A stretch of DNA of 64,000 bases from Bin55 sp963667455 (GTDB lineage: Bacteria; Pseudomonadota; Gammaproteobacteria; Pseudomonadales; Azotimanducaceae), in assembly GCA_963667455.2 (NCBI GenBank), contig CAXXFR010000019.1, positions 1 through 64,000 of the forward strand, written 5' to 3'. The position numbers and the translations under genes were made by a program. Positions 47,801-57,421 of this stretch are shown here, piece by piece. The notes under the pieces were generated by a model that saw only the letters and a list, made by a program, of their open reading frames with translations, searched no databases and had not been told where the DNA came from. The stretch's first letter is position 1; each line of letters opens with the position of its first letter.

Positions 47801-48535
47801 TCAATTTGTGACGTTAACGCGGTATGACGGGAAGGTCGAAATCGTGCGAGTACCAACGAATTCGGACAGCGGTTCTACTGCGTCTTCCGGGATGCCACGA
47901 AGTTGAAATAAGTTGAGATTGAGCCCATAGTTCAAAGGCTTCACTTCCTCAACGCCGAATTGGCGCAGAATATTCATGAAGGTCCCGTAGAGGATTCGAT
48001 CAGCTTCGCTTTCGTCGTGGTTAAACAGACGGAACTTTAAAACGTCGCCTCTCAACCGGAGATGTCTCAAGATGCCATCGATTCCGAGACTCCTTAACGC
48101 GTCCTTTGCCGTGTAAGGTTTTATCGACCTTATTGTGGATATGTCGGCTTTGCCTCTCTCTGTATCAAGAGATTGGAGCTGATAGGAGAGTTCTTGAAGA
48201 CGCTCCTGAGAGATGCTGATCAATAACTCGCCAAAGTCGCCGATGCCGATCACTCGACAAGATGACTTCTGAAGAAGCTCATTTGGACGGTGTGATCTCA
48301 CCAAGGATCCAGTCCTGAGAGTAATGCGTGCGACGCTGTAGATACCAGGCGAAACATGAAATGCCGATTCGAAATGTTCGTTAACCCGCTTCACTTGGTT
48401 GCAAAGTTCGTCACGCAGATCTCGTGTTACATCGACGAGATTTTGGGGCTTGCCACGACTACGGCTTTGTTGCTTCAGAACATTTGCTTCGTTGAAATTT
48501 AGGCGCTTGACGGGAAATCGGGTCTGGCCAGTCAT
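47801..48535 (-). CDS. Orphan N-terminal part of an IetS-like S8 peptidase
   Basis: The 244-residue product resembles the N-terminal, non-catalytic region of large S8 (subtilisin-like) peptidases such as IetS of the IetAS anti-phage system: PGIYSVARITLRTGSLVRSH, RPNELLQKSSCRVIGIGDFG, ELLISI, then ADISTIRSIKPYTAKDAL and a strand pair ending STFPSYRVNVT. The Asp/His/Ser catalytic domain that should follow is absent, because the frame stops at 47801. Neither does an AAA ATPase gene (IetA) lie upstream; an IS3 remnant is there instead. The family match is from memory of motifs and should be tested. Confidence 0.5.
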   Translation of the reverse strand: MTGQTRFPVKRLNFNEANVLKQQSRSRGKPQNLVDVTRDLRDELCNQVKRVNEHFESAFHVSPGIYSVARITLRTGSLVRSHRPNELLQKSSCRVIGIGDFGELLISISQERLQELSYQLQSLDTERGKADISTIRSIKPYTAKDALRSLGIDGILRHLRLRGDVLKFRLFNHDESEADRILYGTFMNILRQFGVEEVKPLNYGLNLNLFQLRGIPEDAVEPLSEFVGTRTISTFPSYRVNVTN

Positions 48536-48674
48536 ATGGTTGTCTCATCAAGTTTGCGAACCGACTGGATGGTGTGCGCAAAATCCGAGCGATTTGAGAA
48601 GCACTTCAACCACAGCGCTCGCACGAATTGGAGAAGAACCTTGGGCAAATCTATTACCGTGAATTTTCATCGTG

Positions 48675-48947
48675 CTAGCTCGCATCATCGTCGATCCATT
48701 CCGCGGCTTTTCTGAGTATTGCGAGCTCTTCGCGCGCGTCGCGTAGCTCTCGTCTCAGTCGACGATGTTCGGCTTCTTCGGTCTCGACTTGCGCGTTCTT
48801 TCCTTGCGCCCGACGGACCCACTTGTGAATAGTAGCTGCCGACGGGCTGTACTCACGCGCTAGTTGAGCTACAGGCGTGCCTCCAAGAGCCTTTTTAACG
48901 ATATGGTCACGGTACTCTATCGAGTAGTGCTCGTATGACACGATCAT
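48675..48947 (-). pseudogene. IS3-family OrfA remnant 2
   Basis: The frame MIVSYEHYSIEYRDHIVKKA with ATIHKWVRRAQG and the coiled coil EEAEHRRLRRELRDAREELA is an OrfA of the same IS3 subgroup as 43750-44310; the two share the 5' flank (AAGGAGCATGA) and inverted-repeat-like GAGCATGTGCC end. No OrfB follows: the frame ends WIDDDAS at 48675. It is therefore a deleted copy. Confidence 0.75.
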
Positions 48948-49593
48948 GCTCCTTAGACGGTGAAGTGGCACATGCTCAAAGACTATACATCAAAACTTAT
49001 CGCAACGATGCGCAAAATGTCTTGGACTCCATGCTTCATATCGTCGCGAAGTGGCAAGACGGGATTGAAGACGATTAACAATATACTAAGACTCATTCGC
49101 TTGTTGCAAAAGCAGCAGTTTTTTCGAATAGATGTACGAAAAATATCCGTGGGTCACTGAAGGTATAGGGGCTAGTTTGTGTACGCAACGTAACTCAAAA
49201 CGGACAGGGCAGCAAATGTTTATTAAGTGCCATACGCGGAACTACTGAGGAGCGCACGACGTGCCGCCTCGAAGACGAGTTTCTGCTGCGGCTGGTGACA
49301 TTTGCTTGAGCCGCGATGGGCATGACGGTGTTCCCTTCCACGGCTACCAACACCGCAAATCGAGTCTCTTCCACCTTACGTGGCTGCTAATGAGACTGCA
49401 ACAGTCCCATGGTCGGTCGAAACGAAGAGGTCTGCGGATTGCCTTAGACCGCCAGAGCAAGTGTCGTTAATTGCATCGGATTGGCGAACGCTCGATTTTC
49501 CAAAGCTCAATCAACCTGGTTGGATTGGGTCTCAGAATTTTTGCTGACGAAAATGAAGCATTTTGAGTATGATCAAGCGTAACAGGGAGCGAG
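48948..49593. other. Intergenic with no certain gene
   Basis: About 650 bases upstream of the small exported proteins. An open frame at 49261-49470 reads PFHGYQHRKSSLFHLTWLL but has no identifiable homology or ribosome-binding site and may be a remnant. Confidence 0.3.
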
Positions 49594-50058
49594 ATGAAGA
49601 CTCAAGTGTCACACTACTACGTAGAGATAGCTGAAAAGCTCGGTTGGTTTGCGGACCGAGTGATGCGAGACACTCGGTTTTTCCTTGTCTTCGCGATCGT
49701 GATGACGGTCACAATTTTTGCGACGTATGAGCTTTCGAAGAGAGCCTGCATGGCTAAGGCTGGCGTCAGTTCTGCTTCGGAGTGTAACTGGTGTGCTAAC
49801 GAGCTCCTGGAGTGCGAGAACGCGGACCAAGAATTGCATGACAAGGCGGTTAATGCCGCGATCGGAGTGCCAGGAGGAGATTTCGTTGCGTTCGTGAGCC
49901 GGCAATCGTGCACCACGAGCATATCTTCTGATGGCAATTCAGTACCCCAGCGGTGCAGTTACCCAGAGAGTTCGAATCTGCAGACCGTCATGTTTCATGT
50001 GCACACATCCACAAACACGAGGCTGACGAACGGAGCAGGAGTTGCCGTATGTTCCTGA
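49594..50058 (+). CDS. Single-span membrane protein with Cys-rich exported part
   Basis: The 154-residue product has a membrane helix (about residues 28-46, RFFLVFAIVMTVTIFATYEL) and a following exported part with seven cysteines (ECNWCANELLECENADQELH; SRQSCTTSIS; PQRCSYP), consistent with disulfides outside the cytoplasm. GGGAGC lies just upstream of the ATG. The family is not recognised. The next small gene overlaps its end by 10 bases. Confidence 0.55.
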   Translation: MKTQVSHYYVEIAEKLGWFADRVMRDTRFFLVFAIVMTVTIFATYELSKRACMAKAGVSSASECNWCANELLECENADQELHDKAVNAAIGVPGGDFVAFVSRQSCTTSISSDGNSVPQRCSYPESSNLQTVMFHVHTSTNTRLTNGAGVAVCS

Positions 50059-50189
50059 AGAGGTTCTTTAAAAGACCGACAATGGTGTACTTGGTTTACA
50101 TCGTCACCATTGGCGCGGTCGTGTACTTTTTGACTGAGCTAGCCCAAATCGGTTGTAGCTTGGGAACACTTGGTATCGGTCTGTCCTGA
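50049..50189 (+). CDS. 46-residue single-span membrane peptide
   Basis: A 46-codon gene starts within the last codons of the upstream gene (10-base overlap): MFLKRFFKRPTMVYLVYIVT, one helix (about 12-31), then LAQIGCSLG. The basic N-terminus followed by a helix and short polar tail is a typical small membrane protein. It is probably translated with its neighbour. Function unknown. Confidence 0.45.
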   Translation: MFLKRFFKRPTMVYLVYIVTIGAVVYFLTELAQIGCSLGTLGIGLS

Positions 50190-50399
50190 CGTTTACGTCT
50201 CGCTTTCCTAGGCTTGCTGTTGCTGTGCTGCTTGTGCGTCAGCGCAGCAAGTTTTGAACTGTAACTACTATCCATCGACTCACTGACAATTCAGAACTTC
50301 GCATAAGACCAAAAGAGAGCTGAGCTTCGTTTGCTGAAACCTCGGATTTTTTCAAGCGTGTTAGACTCGTGAACGCATTGAATCTTGAGTACTGATCAC

Positions 50400-51272
50400 A
50401 TGAGAGCCCATCGTTTCTGGTCTTGTATTTTAGGTATTGCAATGTGCGGAACTTGCTATGCCCACACTGACGGAATAACGATCCCTGAAGACGAGTTCAA
50501 TGCGATTGTGAGGGGTGAAAAAGAGCCTGTGTTCATCGTTGAGCCTCACCCGGTAGAAGCCGGGTATTTCCCGCGATTCGAAGGCAATTTTTTCGGATCG
50601 ATTTATGAGAAGTATCCTGGTTTGCATAAGGTTCCAGGAGACTCTTTTGCACACGGGAAAATAGTGATTAAGCTGCGAACCGAAACTCCGCTCTACGCAA
50701 TCAGCTTACAAGATTACCTTCCCGGAACTTGGGATGCCCTGAATGGGATCACAGTCGGACATTTCGCAAGAGAATTTAAGAGAGAGAACATCGACGGGTT
50801 GAGCGAAGAGAGTGTCGGCACTTGGTTAGCTCGCAAATTCAGCATTCTTGTCAACGTTCCGGGTTACGAATTCAGCCTCCCTAAATCAAGCAATGTTCAC
50901 ATTAAGTTCACTCTCGCTGACGCAGTTCATCGCATCGCCATTCCAGCTGTTTTGGCGGACAACAAGGATTTGGATGCCCAAGCATATGTCTTCGAGGACC
51001 CGTTGTTGGCATTCAATCAATTGACAGCGATTCGAAGTCAATTCATGCAACCGCCGTCGATGTTGATCGAATGCCTGGACGGATTTGTGTTCAACGAGAA
51101 AACGGTAGCAGATTTGCCTCATCCTGAAGGTGTCGTGGCTACTCACGACGTCTACATCGGTGACTTTCGAGTCGTATCTGGATGGCAATGGGCGGGGCGT
51201 CCGTTAGGTATTCCGGGCTCCTTGCAAAATGGGTTTTTGAGACCGTCGGTCGTAACTGAAAGCGGTGAGTGA
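50400..51272 (+). CDS. Secreted protein, unknown function
   Basis: The 290-residue product begins with a signal peptide (MRAHRFWSCILGIAMCGTCYA) and has no further membrane helix, so it is periplasmic or secreted. The middle has mixed alpha/beta segments (HGKIVIKLRTETPLYAISLQ; SNVHIKFTLADAVHRIAIPA) and a late YIGDFRVVSGWQWAGRPLG. I do not recognise a family. ATG 50400 is preferred over a TTG 15 bases upstream because it sits at the signal peptide. Confidence 0.6.
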   Translation: MRAHRFWSCILGIAMCGTCYAHTDGITIPEDEFNAIVRGEKEPVFIVEPHPVEAGYFPRFEGNFFGSIYEKYPGLHKVPGDSFAHGKIVIKLRTETPLYAISLQDYLPGTWDALNGITVGHFAREFKRENIDGLSEESVGTWLARKFSILVNVPGYEFSLPKSSNVHIKFTLADAVHRIAIPAVLADNKDLDAQAYVFEDPLLAFNQLTAIRSQFMQPPSMLIECLDGFVFNEKTVADLPHPEGVVATHDVYIGDFRVVSGWQWAGRPLGIPGSLQNGFLRPSVVTESGE

Positions 51273-51670
51273 CTCACAAATCGCAATCGCGTCTATGAAC
51301 ATCTAAATTATGTTGGTTTAGGTGAGGTAGGTAAGCGCCGCCACGCAAGAGGTCGAATTGCATTCCTCGAAGTGAGACGCGACCAACGATGCATCCTATT
51401 GACCAAGCTAATTGATTACAGTCGCGAACACCCAAGCATGACGAAAGTTGGAACGATTTATACGTGCGTGTTGGCGGAAGTTCGCGCTTCCCGAAGACTA
51501 GTCCGGTAATGGATGATCACCAGCCAGCCCCTTCGAAAGCAGAGCGGACACCAAGCAGGTGTTTAGCCGCGTCCACGAGTCGAGCAAGCTGCTCTTGTAG
51601 ACATCGGCCCAGGATCAGTTTACGTCGTTCGGCGGAAACGTGATGTCCGGCCCAGACTCAAACTGACGAG
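51273..51670. other. Gap with a short unidentified open fragment
   Basis: On the minus strand about 51517-51655 one frame reads VSAERRKLILGRCLQEQLAR then LVDAAKHLLGVRSAF, a plausible but unidentified protein remnant without a start. Otherwise nothing recognised. Confidence 0.25.
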
Positions 51671-53302
51671 TCAGTACAGCACAACCCCTCTCTTCGAGAT
51701 ACTCTTGGAATGAACTCGACAAGTCGAAGCGTCCTTTGGGTTCCAGTTGATGTAAAGACGGATTCCGCGAGTCTCCACGGTCAAAGCATCATCGGTAAAG
51801 GTTGAGGCATCCGCCTCACTCAAGTGGCTCGTGAGCTCACTGACGTGATCGGAGTCGGTGGCGTCACACAGCAAAGTGATGCTAGTTTGAAGATCCTCTT
51901 CCTTGAGCGGATACGGCACTTCGTCGGGAATCACATAGGCTTGAGTGGTCAGTTTGAGCGGATAAATCCCCCCAACATCATAGTTGAGCTCCATCATGTA
52001 AGCAGTCCAACCAATGTCCGGAGCTTGCACTTCCACACGGTAGCTGCCATCCGCGTCCGCTTCGACAACCTCGCTGGAGAAATTCTCTCCAAACGTGCTC
52101 AGTCGGAAGTCTCTAGATGCGGCATTCGTGCCCTGCCACAAGCGCACTTCCGTCGGAACCAAATCAGAGCTCACCTCGAACGTGCCGTCCTCGTTGTGTC
52201 GCCATGAAAACTCCGGCAACGGTAGATCGTTCTTCAGGAGCCTGTGAAAAGCCACAATCGTGAACAACTGATCCGTATCGTTCAGCGAGTGACCCGCGTT
52301 CGGGAGGTAACGCAGATAGTTGTCACCCTCCAGATCATCCCAATAGAAACGAGTGGAGTCGGGTATACCGTGCTCGTCTCCCAACGCGTGGATCAGTAGC
52401 TTCGGTGCTTGCAGACGCTCCGTGTAGTTGATCGGGTCCAGTGGTTCGAGCAATTTTTGAGTGGCATCTGCATCGATCGTCTGCACGACATTGTGGTAAA
52501 CATAGTCACTCATCGCTTCAGCCCAATAGCCGTAAGAAGCGAATTGATGTAACAGCGATTTCTGGATGTTCAAGACATCGGTCGCAAGCACAGAGAAACC
52601 GGCCACACGATCGTCCATCGCGGCCGTCAGCCACACCACATGGCTCAGTTCTGAACCACCTACGAGAACGAATTTTTCGAACACAGCGCCCGAGTCAGTC
52701 ATGTACTCCGCAATTACGTCTATTGCACGAATCGTAGCCTTCACCATCGGAGCTTGTGGGATGAATCGCATGTCGTCGGTGTCGAGTAGATGACTCCATG
52801 CATAGGCGATTAGATCATCCTCCGTCCTTGCGATTTCGTCTTCATGAAACGTGAGCGGCTGATTCGGAATCGAAGTTACATACGCGACTATGCTTGACGT
52901 GAGGAGAGCGGGGCTCGTGTCTAGGAGGTCAAATTCCGGAGGTTCTTTGGCTTTCTCGTCGCCGTTCAAAATTATCAAGGGATACCTGGTGAAGACCACG
53001 TCGGGAATGATGAGACTTATCCAATGAGTCCATTCCGTTCGATCGACGTCATCTTCGGTCAACCAATTTTGAGAGGTCAGTTCAATGTTGATCGTTCTGA
53101 ATCTGGGGCTAGTCTGCTCCGAATGCACTTGCCAGCTATAGGATTCGTCTGTGGCTAGGACATACTCTTCAAGTTCGTTGAGCTCGTTTTCATCGTCCTG
53201 CTCATCGCCCAGTTCATCACCTAGTACACAGCTTGTGAAAACACAAAGAATGAATGTAGCCGTGAGCTGGCGTGTGAGTGATTTCTCCGTACTGAGTTTC
53301 AT
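51671..53302 (-). CDS. PhoPQ-activated pathogenicity-related (PqaA-like) exported hydrolase
   Basis: The 543-residue exported protein (signal region TRQLTATFILCVFTSCVLG; a lipoprotein Cys is possible) matches the PqaA family of alpha/beta-hydrolase-like proteins: TEWTHWISLIIPD, APMVKATIRAIDVIAEYM, FVLVGGSELSHVVWLTAAMD, YGYWAEAMSDYVYHNVVQ, LDPINYTERLQAPKLLIHAL and YLPNAGHSLND. The nucleophile-elbow sequence is usually GASKRGW-like and is GGSELSH here, so the Ser and surroundings are altered. A C-terminal beta domain (about 370-540) follows. ATG 53302 is chosen at the signal. Confidence 0.78.
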   Translation of the reverse strand: MKLSTEKSLTRQLTATFILCVFTSCVLGDELGDEQDDENELNELEEYVLATDESYSWQVHSEQTSPRFRTINIELTSQNWLTEDDVDRTEWTHWISLIIPDVVFTRYPLIILNGDEKAKEPPEFDLLDTSPALLTSSIVAYVTSIPNQPLTFHEDEIARTEDDLIAYAWSHLLDTDDMRFIPQAPMVKATIRAIDVIAEYMTDSGAVFEKFVLVGGSELSHVVWLTAAMDDRVAGFSVLATDVLNIQKSLLHQFASYGYWAEAMSDYVYHNVVQTIDADATQKLLEPLDPINYTERLQAPKLLIHALGDEHGIPDSTRFYWDDLEGDNYLRYLPNAGHSLNDTDQLFTIVAFHRLLKNDLPLPEFSWRHNEDGTFEVSSDLVPTEVRLWQGTNAASRDFRLSTFGENFSSEVVEADADGSYRVEVQAPDIGWTAYMMELNYDVGGIYPLKLTTQAYVIPDEVPYPLKEEDLQTSITLLCDATDSDHVSELTSHLSEADASTFTDDALTVETRGIRLYINWNPKDASTCRVHSKSISKRGVVLY

Positions 53303-54100
53303 GTGAACTAGCAATGCCGGATGATTGGGCGGCTAAATTGCGTGAGTGCGGTTTTTCTGTCGCGCCATGATGTCACACTGTAGCGGCTTCGTATTTTCAC
53401 TTCAATGATGCCTGGCCCAACGAGCTTTCCTGGTTGATGACCGCCAGCTTCCGCGGATACTCTCGGACGCCGATAAGATGCTGACATATAGACTCGTATG
53501 AAGCAGATTTGTTCGCTCCGTCTCGAGTTTGCACGACTTGGGAAGTGACCTTAATCTCTTCAGGTATGTGATTTCAGTTACACAGAATGGCGAGACTAGA
53601 GCAGTCCAGCACTCTAAAATTCCGAATAGATCAATGACCGCCATGGTCGTTGTTGATCTCAGGATTCACCACGTTTCGATATCCCTGAGTAGATTGCTAC
53701 GTGGCTTTTACACGTTTCCAAACCACTATATGCCTGACCATTATTCAGCTTGCAATAGCAAAGAAAGTCGTTAATGTTCTGGCTCGACTAACCCTTACAT
53801 CTAGAGCTGCTATCGGGTGTTCACCGATAGCATTGACAGCACACTTCGCAGGTTTGGCGAACGCGATCGCGGCTTGTACCTATTTTGAATTGTGATCAAT
53901 GCCACCTATGCAACGCAGTAACACGCTGAGCTGCGTTCACTGACCCGAAAGCGCGTCCTTGCAGCATTCACTCGTATTCGTAGCGGCTCTCATTCTTTTC
54001 ACTCCTCCTTGTAGACGTATCGTATTTCAGGCAACCCAGAGGACGACTGTAGGACCCGACATTAGTAGTTCAGCTTGGATTTGAGATTAGAGACGCGCCT
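53303..54100. other. Intergenic, nothing recognised
   Basis: About 800 bases with several short frames on both strands, none with a ribosome-binding site or homology. A promoter for the PqaA-like gene should lie at its left edge. Confidence 0.35.
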
Positions 54101-54886
54101 TCATTCAGAGTTCAGGTCACTCTCTTGCTCGTCGACGAAACTTGACGCTGCTTGCGCAAGCTTTGCCAAACAGCTGCTCATACCATGAGTTATGATCTTG
54201 AGACAAGATGAATATCTTAAAGTGGTTTCAGCATTCGCGTTCATGACGCAGACCCCGGCAACTCCGTCAACTCCTGTGCCTTCAAATCGGGTGACACATC
54301 CTTTAAGCGCAACGGGAAAGTGACTTTCCGCCTTGAGCGAGCAGTGGTTTCCTGCGTTTACGGATTCAGCCAAACAGCTACGAGTCGTCTGAGCGATCTT
54401 GGGAATGTGGTTCTCGATGCGAGAGTTCAGCTCTGCAAAGAGTCCCTGTTGGATCGAGTACATTCGTTCTGTATGTAGGTAGTGGTGCAACAACATGCCG
54501 CTTGTTGTTTCTAGTGGCAGTGTCACTGTCTCTTGATCGTGTGTATCTTCAATTAGTAGCAGCGAGCTCACGGCATTCAATGAACCATCAGGTTGTTCAG
54601 CACCCCAAAGCTCTCTCAGATGCGTAGATAGGAATCCATACCTTTCCGCCGCCGTCCGCGAAGACCACTCGTCAGCAATAATGACTCGATGAAGTTGCGG
54701 ACTCGAACTTGCAAGCAGCTGAAGCTGCTCCTCTTCGAGAATGAACCACGAATTGAAACGCTCATTTTGCAATCCATCGTTCTCGGTTGGTTGCAGTTCA
54801 TCGATTGTGCTCGCGGCGGTTGTCGCACATAAGGCACCGAGCAACAAACCGAAAACCAAATGTACGGAGCGCGTTAATTCAATCAT
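54101..54886 (-). CDS. Exported protein, unknown function
   Basis: Starting at ATG 54886 gives a 261-residue product with a clear signal peptide (TRSVHLVFGLLLGALCATTA, cut after Ala-Ala-Ser). The mature protein is largely helical with several cysteines in the C-terminal half (RSCLAESVNAGNHCSLKAES, KGCVTRFEG, GVCVMNANAE). The upstream 11 codons in the same frame do not fit a signal. The family is not recognised; Cys pairs suggest disulfides in the periplasm. Confidence 0.55.
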   Translation of the reverse strand: MIELTRSVHLVFGLLLGALCATTAASTIDELQPTENDGLQNERFNSWFILEEEQLQLLASSSPQLHRVIIADEWSSRTAAERYGFLSTHLRELWGAEQPDGSLNAVSSLLLIEDTHDQETVTLPLETTSGMLLHHYLHTERMYSIQQGLFAELNSRIENHIPKIAQTTRSCLAESVNAGNHCSLKAESHFPVALKGCVTRFEGTGVDGVAGVCVMNANAETTLRYSSCLKIITHGMSSCLAKLAQAASSFVDEQESDLNSE

Positions 54887-55276
54887 TTTTGCCTTCAGCT
54901 GAACTCTGGATTTGTTCACTATTTATAGCTGATTTTTTAGGTTAAGTCAATGCTTGCTCTAATGGGGTGAAATTGACGTTCTTGTAGGTCGTCTCCAACT
55001 CGACTTTGATGTCGCACTTCTAGAGGTATCGAAACCTGACGACGGCTAAAACAAAGACATGATTAATCCCCATACGAGCAAGCAGGATTTGGTTAGGTTC
55101 TGCCCTTGATCGTCGACCGCTCACAGGATGCGATAGGTTAGAAACCCGTTGTCAATGAATTTACTCTCCTCTCCTTGCGAGTAGGTGGTTTGGGACTCAG
55201 TAATTGTGGTCTCAAAAATCTCAACAAGGAGAACTAACCTCTATTCAGTCTCGATGTCTCTCGTGTAAGGCTATCT
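54887..55276. other. Intergenic, nothing recognised
   Basis: About 390 bases. No gene, repeat or terminator was identified. Confidence 0.35.
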
Positions 55277-55603
55277 CTAAGAGAGGTTGTCCCGCAGTTC
55301 GTATTCGATGAATCCAAGCTGACGCATTTCGTTCGCCAGACGATTCAGATCCTGCCACTCCCGCCGATTGTTCCTTACGCTAACTAACGAGTACATCGAA
55401 CCGTCGATCGGAATCGCCACCGCCCACGCCAGAGGTTTTGAGCGGGTGTCTCCCATGCTCCCTCCCTTGATGGATCGGTGCACTCGGTAAACCAAAGGTT
55501 TGCCAACGGCATGGCGCACGTCGTCGATTTGTGAAGACAGTATCGTCTTGGCTTCCAAAACCGGTCTCTTCTCTCGTTTGTCTAAGTATAGTGGACACAT
55601 CAT
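55277..55603 (-). CDS. Hypothetical 108-residue protein
   Basis: A soluble basic protein with plausible secondary structure (AKTILSSQIDDVRHAVGKPL; SKPLAWAVAIPIDGSMYSLV; QDLNRLANEMRQLGFIEYEL). No domain is recognised. It is divergent from the channel-cluster gene that starts 76 bases away, so the gap should carry promoters for both, and it might be a regulator or may be unrelated. Confidence 0.45.
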   Translation of the reverse strand: MMCPLYLDKREKRPVLEAKTILSSQIDDVRHAVGKPLVYRVHRSIKGGSMGDTRSKPLAWAVAIPIDGSMYSLVSVRNNRREWQDLNRLANEMRQLGFIEYELRDNLS

Positions 55604-55678
55604 TGCTAAAGATGATGACTTTTATGCGTTCTTGTGTTACGGTATGCGCAATGATGTTTTGATATTGGTGCTTTATTC

Positions 55679-57388
55679 ATGAAGCTGTTTTCGACTCGGC
55701 CATCGTCATCAACAAGACGTGACAGCAGTTCCGACCGCAAAGTCGGTTTCACCCCTGCGAGAACGTTTGTCTTTGTCACGCTCGTCGCGTTCTTCGCGGC
55801 GGGGATTTCATACGAAGCCGAAGCCCGTCGCTTCGGCGGCTCGTTCAAATTTTCGAGCGCGAAAAGCTACAAAGCACCCAAATTCCGTACACCGTCAAGG
55901 TCGGTCAGCAGACCCGCAAGCACCTCAACGCGGACCTCAACGACCCGACAGGGGTCGTTCGGAGGTTCTTCTCGAGCCTCCGGCGGTGCCGCTGCAAGCA
56001 GAGCTGCACAAGGCACTCGTTTTGCAAGCACACCAACGAACAATTTCAAGAGCTCTCGACAGCAACGCGCGTTCAACAACTACAAGTCACAACAGCAGAG
56101 TCGGTTTACCGGTACGACAAGCACGACTTCCGCATCTAGGACTAACTATTCATCATCGCCGGTGTATCGCAACGCGTCGCGCAACTCGAGCAACACGAGA
56201 GACAGCTACTTCAATCGACGCGACACGTTTTACGGCGGCTGGAATGCTCCTGGCTACGTGTATGGTGGCGCGCCTCGCTACGGCATGTTTGACGGCCTGT
56301 TTCTCGGTTACATGCTTGGTCACGCGATGACTCCATCTTATGCACGCGTTGCGTATCACCATCAGAACGATCCAGGCATGAAGGAATGGATGGCGGACAT
56401 GGAAGCGCAAGCGGAAACGAACGCCGAGCTAGCAGCTGAGCTGGACACGCTGAAAGCCGAAATCGCTCGTATGGCGGGCACACCGATCGATCCGAGCTAC
56501 GTGCCGACGGGATTGGATGCGGATCTGATGCTGGCACCGGATGTCGCCGCGACGATGGCTCCAACGTTTCGTCTTTGCACCGCGAGCTCTGACGGGAACT
56601 ACAGCCGGTTTGGTGAATTCGTGAAGGAGGAAGCAGCAGGCGACGTGCTCGTTGAGGTGGTGCATACCGCAGGGTCGATGGAGAATCTCAAACGACTCGA
56701 GAGCGGTCGTTGCGACGGCGCATACGTGCAGCGCAACGCGTTCGGCGTCTATGCGGACCGCAATCCGTCAGGGTCGTACAAGTTCGAGCGGGTGGCGACA
56801 CCCGCGATCGAGTTCGCACACATGATCTGCAATCGCGACAGCGGCGTCGAAGACGTCGGTGACCTTCCGGGTCGCACGCTTCTGGTCGACAAGAGCGGTT
56901 CGGGGACTGAAGTGACGTGGAGCGAGTTCGTCACGATGGACGACAACTACAGCGATGTTGTCACGAAGAACACTGGCGGGTCGCAAGCACTGATGGATGT
57001 CTCCAACGGTCGCGCCGCTTGCATGCTGTTCGTCGCGTCGCTCAACACTCGTTTGCTTGAGCGTGCCAACGAACTCGGCGACACAGTTCGCCTAGTGCCT
57101 GTTAACGACTGGGACTTCAACGACAAGAAGTACGGCAATGGCAAACTGTTCCAGGGTCTCCAGGACCCGTCCGGCGAACGCGTCTACGAGTTTCACGACA
57201 TTCCGGACGACCAGTACGACAACATTCAGGACGGCATCCTTTTCTCAGCAGTGGAAACACTGTCAGTGCCCGTCGACATGGTTGCCAGCCTCGCCTGGAG
57301 CAAGGAAAACCCCGAAGCGTACAACTCGCTCCTCGGCGCTGTGCTCGATTCTCAAAGCTCAATCAACAGGCTGACGCGCATGGAGTAA
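55679..57388 (+). CDS. Exported TAXI-like solute-binding protein with low-complexity N-region
   Basis: The 569-residue protein has a membrane/signal segment (about 29-50, TFVFVTLVAFFAAGIS), a Ser/Arg/Thr-rich disordered stretch (about 50-175), a short GYVYGGAPRYGMFDG linker, a coiled coil (about 232-260) and a C-terminal periplasmic binding domain (about 285-560): FRLCTASSDGNYSRFGEFVK, GSMENLKRLESGRCDGAYVQ, DKSGSGTEVTWSEFV, MDVSNGRAACMLFVASLNTR. This resembles TAXI/NMT1-type solute receptors. It is first in the cluster and probably senses a small ligand outside the cytoplasm. Confidence 0.7.
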   Translation: MKLFSTRPSSSTRRDSSSDRKVGFTPARTFVFVTLVAFFAAGISYEAEARRFGGSFKFSSAKSYKAPKFRTPSRSVSRPASTSTRTSTTRQGSFGGSSRASGGAAASRAAQGTRFASTPTNNFKSSRQQRAFNNYKSQQQSRFTGTTSTTSASRTNYSSSPVYRNASRNSSNTRDSYFNRRDTFYGGWNAPGYVYGGAPRYGMFDGLFLGYMLGHAMTPSYARVAYHHQNDPGMKEWMADMEAQAETNAELAAELDTLKAEIARMAGTPIDPSYVPTGLDADLMLAPDVAATMAPTFRLCTASSDGNYSRFGEFVKEEAAGDVLVEVVHTAGSMENLKRLESGRCDGAYVQRNAFGVYADRNPSGSYKFERVATPAIEFAHMICNRDSGVEDVGDLPGRTLLVDKSGSGTEVTWSEFVTMDDNYSDVVTKNTGGSQALMDVSNGRAACMLFVASLNTRLLERANELGDTVRLVPVNDWDFNDKKYGNGKLFQGLQDPSGERVYEFHDIPDDQYDNIQDGILFSAVETLSVPVDMVASLAWSKENPEAYNSLLGAVLDSQSSINRLTRME

Positions 57389-57421
57389 CCAAGAGCCTGT
57401 TCTTGTAGTTGAGGGATTGCG

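Noticed and set aside
49261..49470. Possible small gene upstream of the exported pair
   Set aside because: No homology or ribosome-binding site; kept only as a comment in the gap entry.
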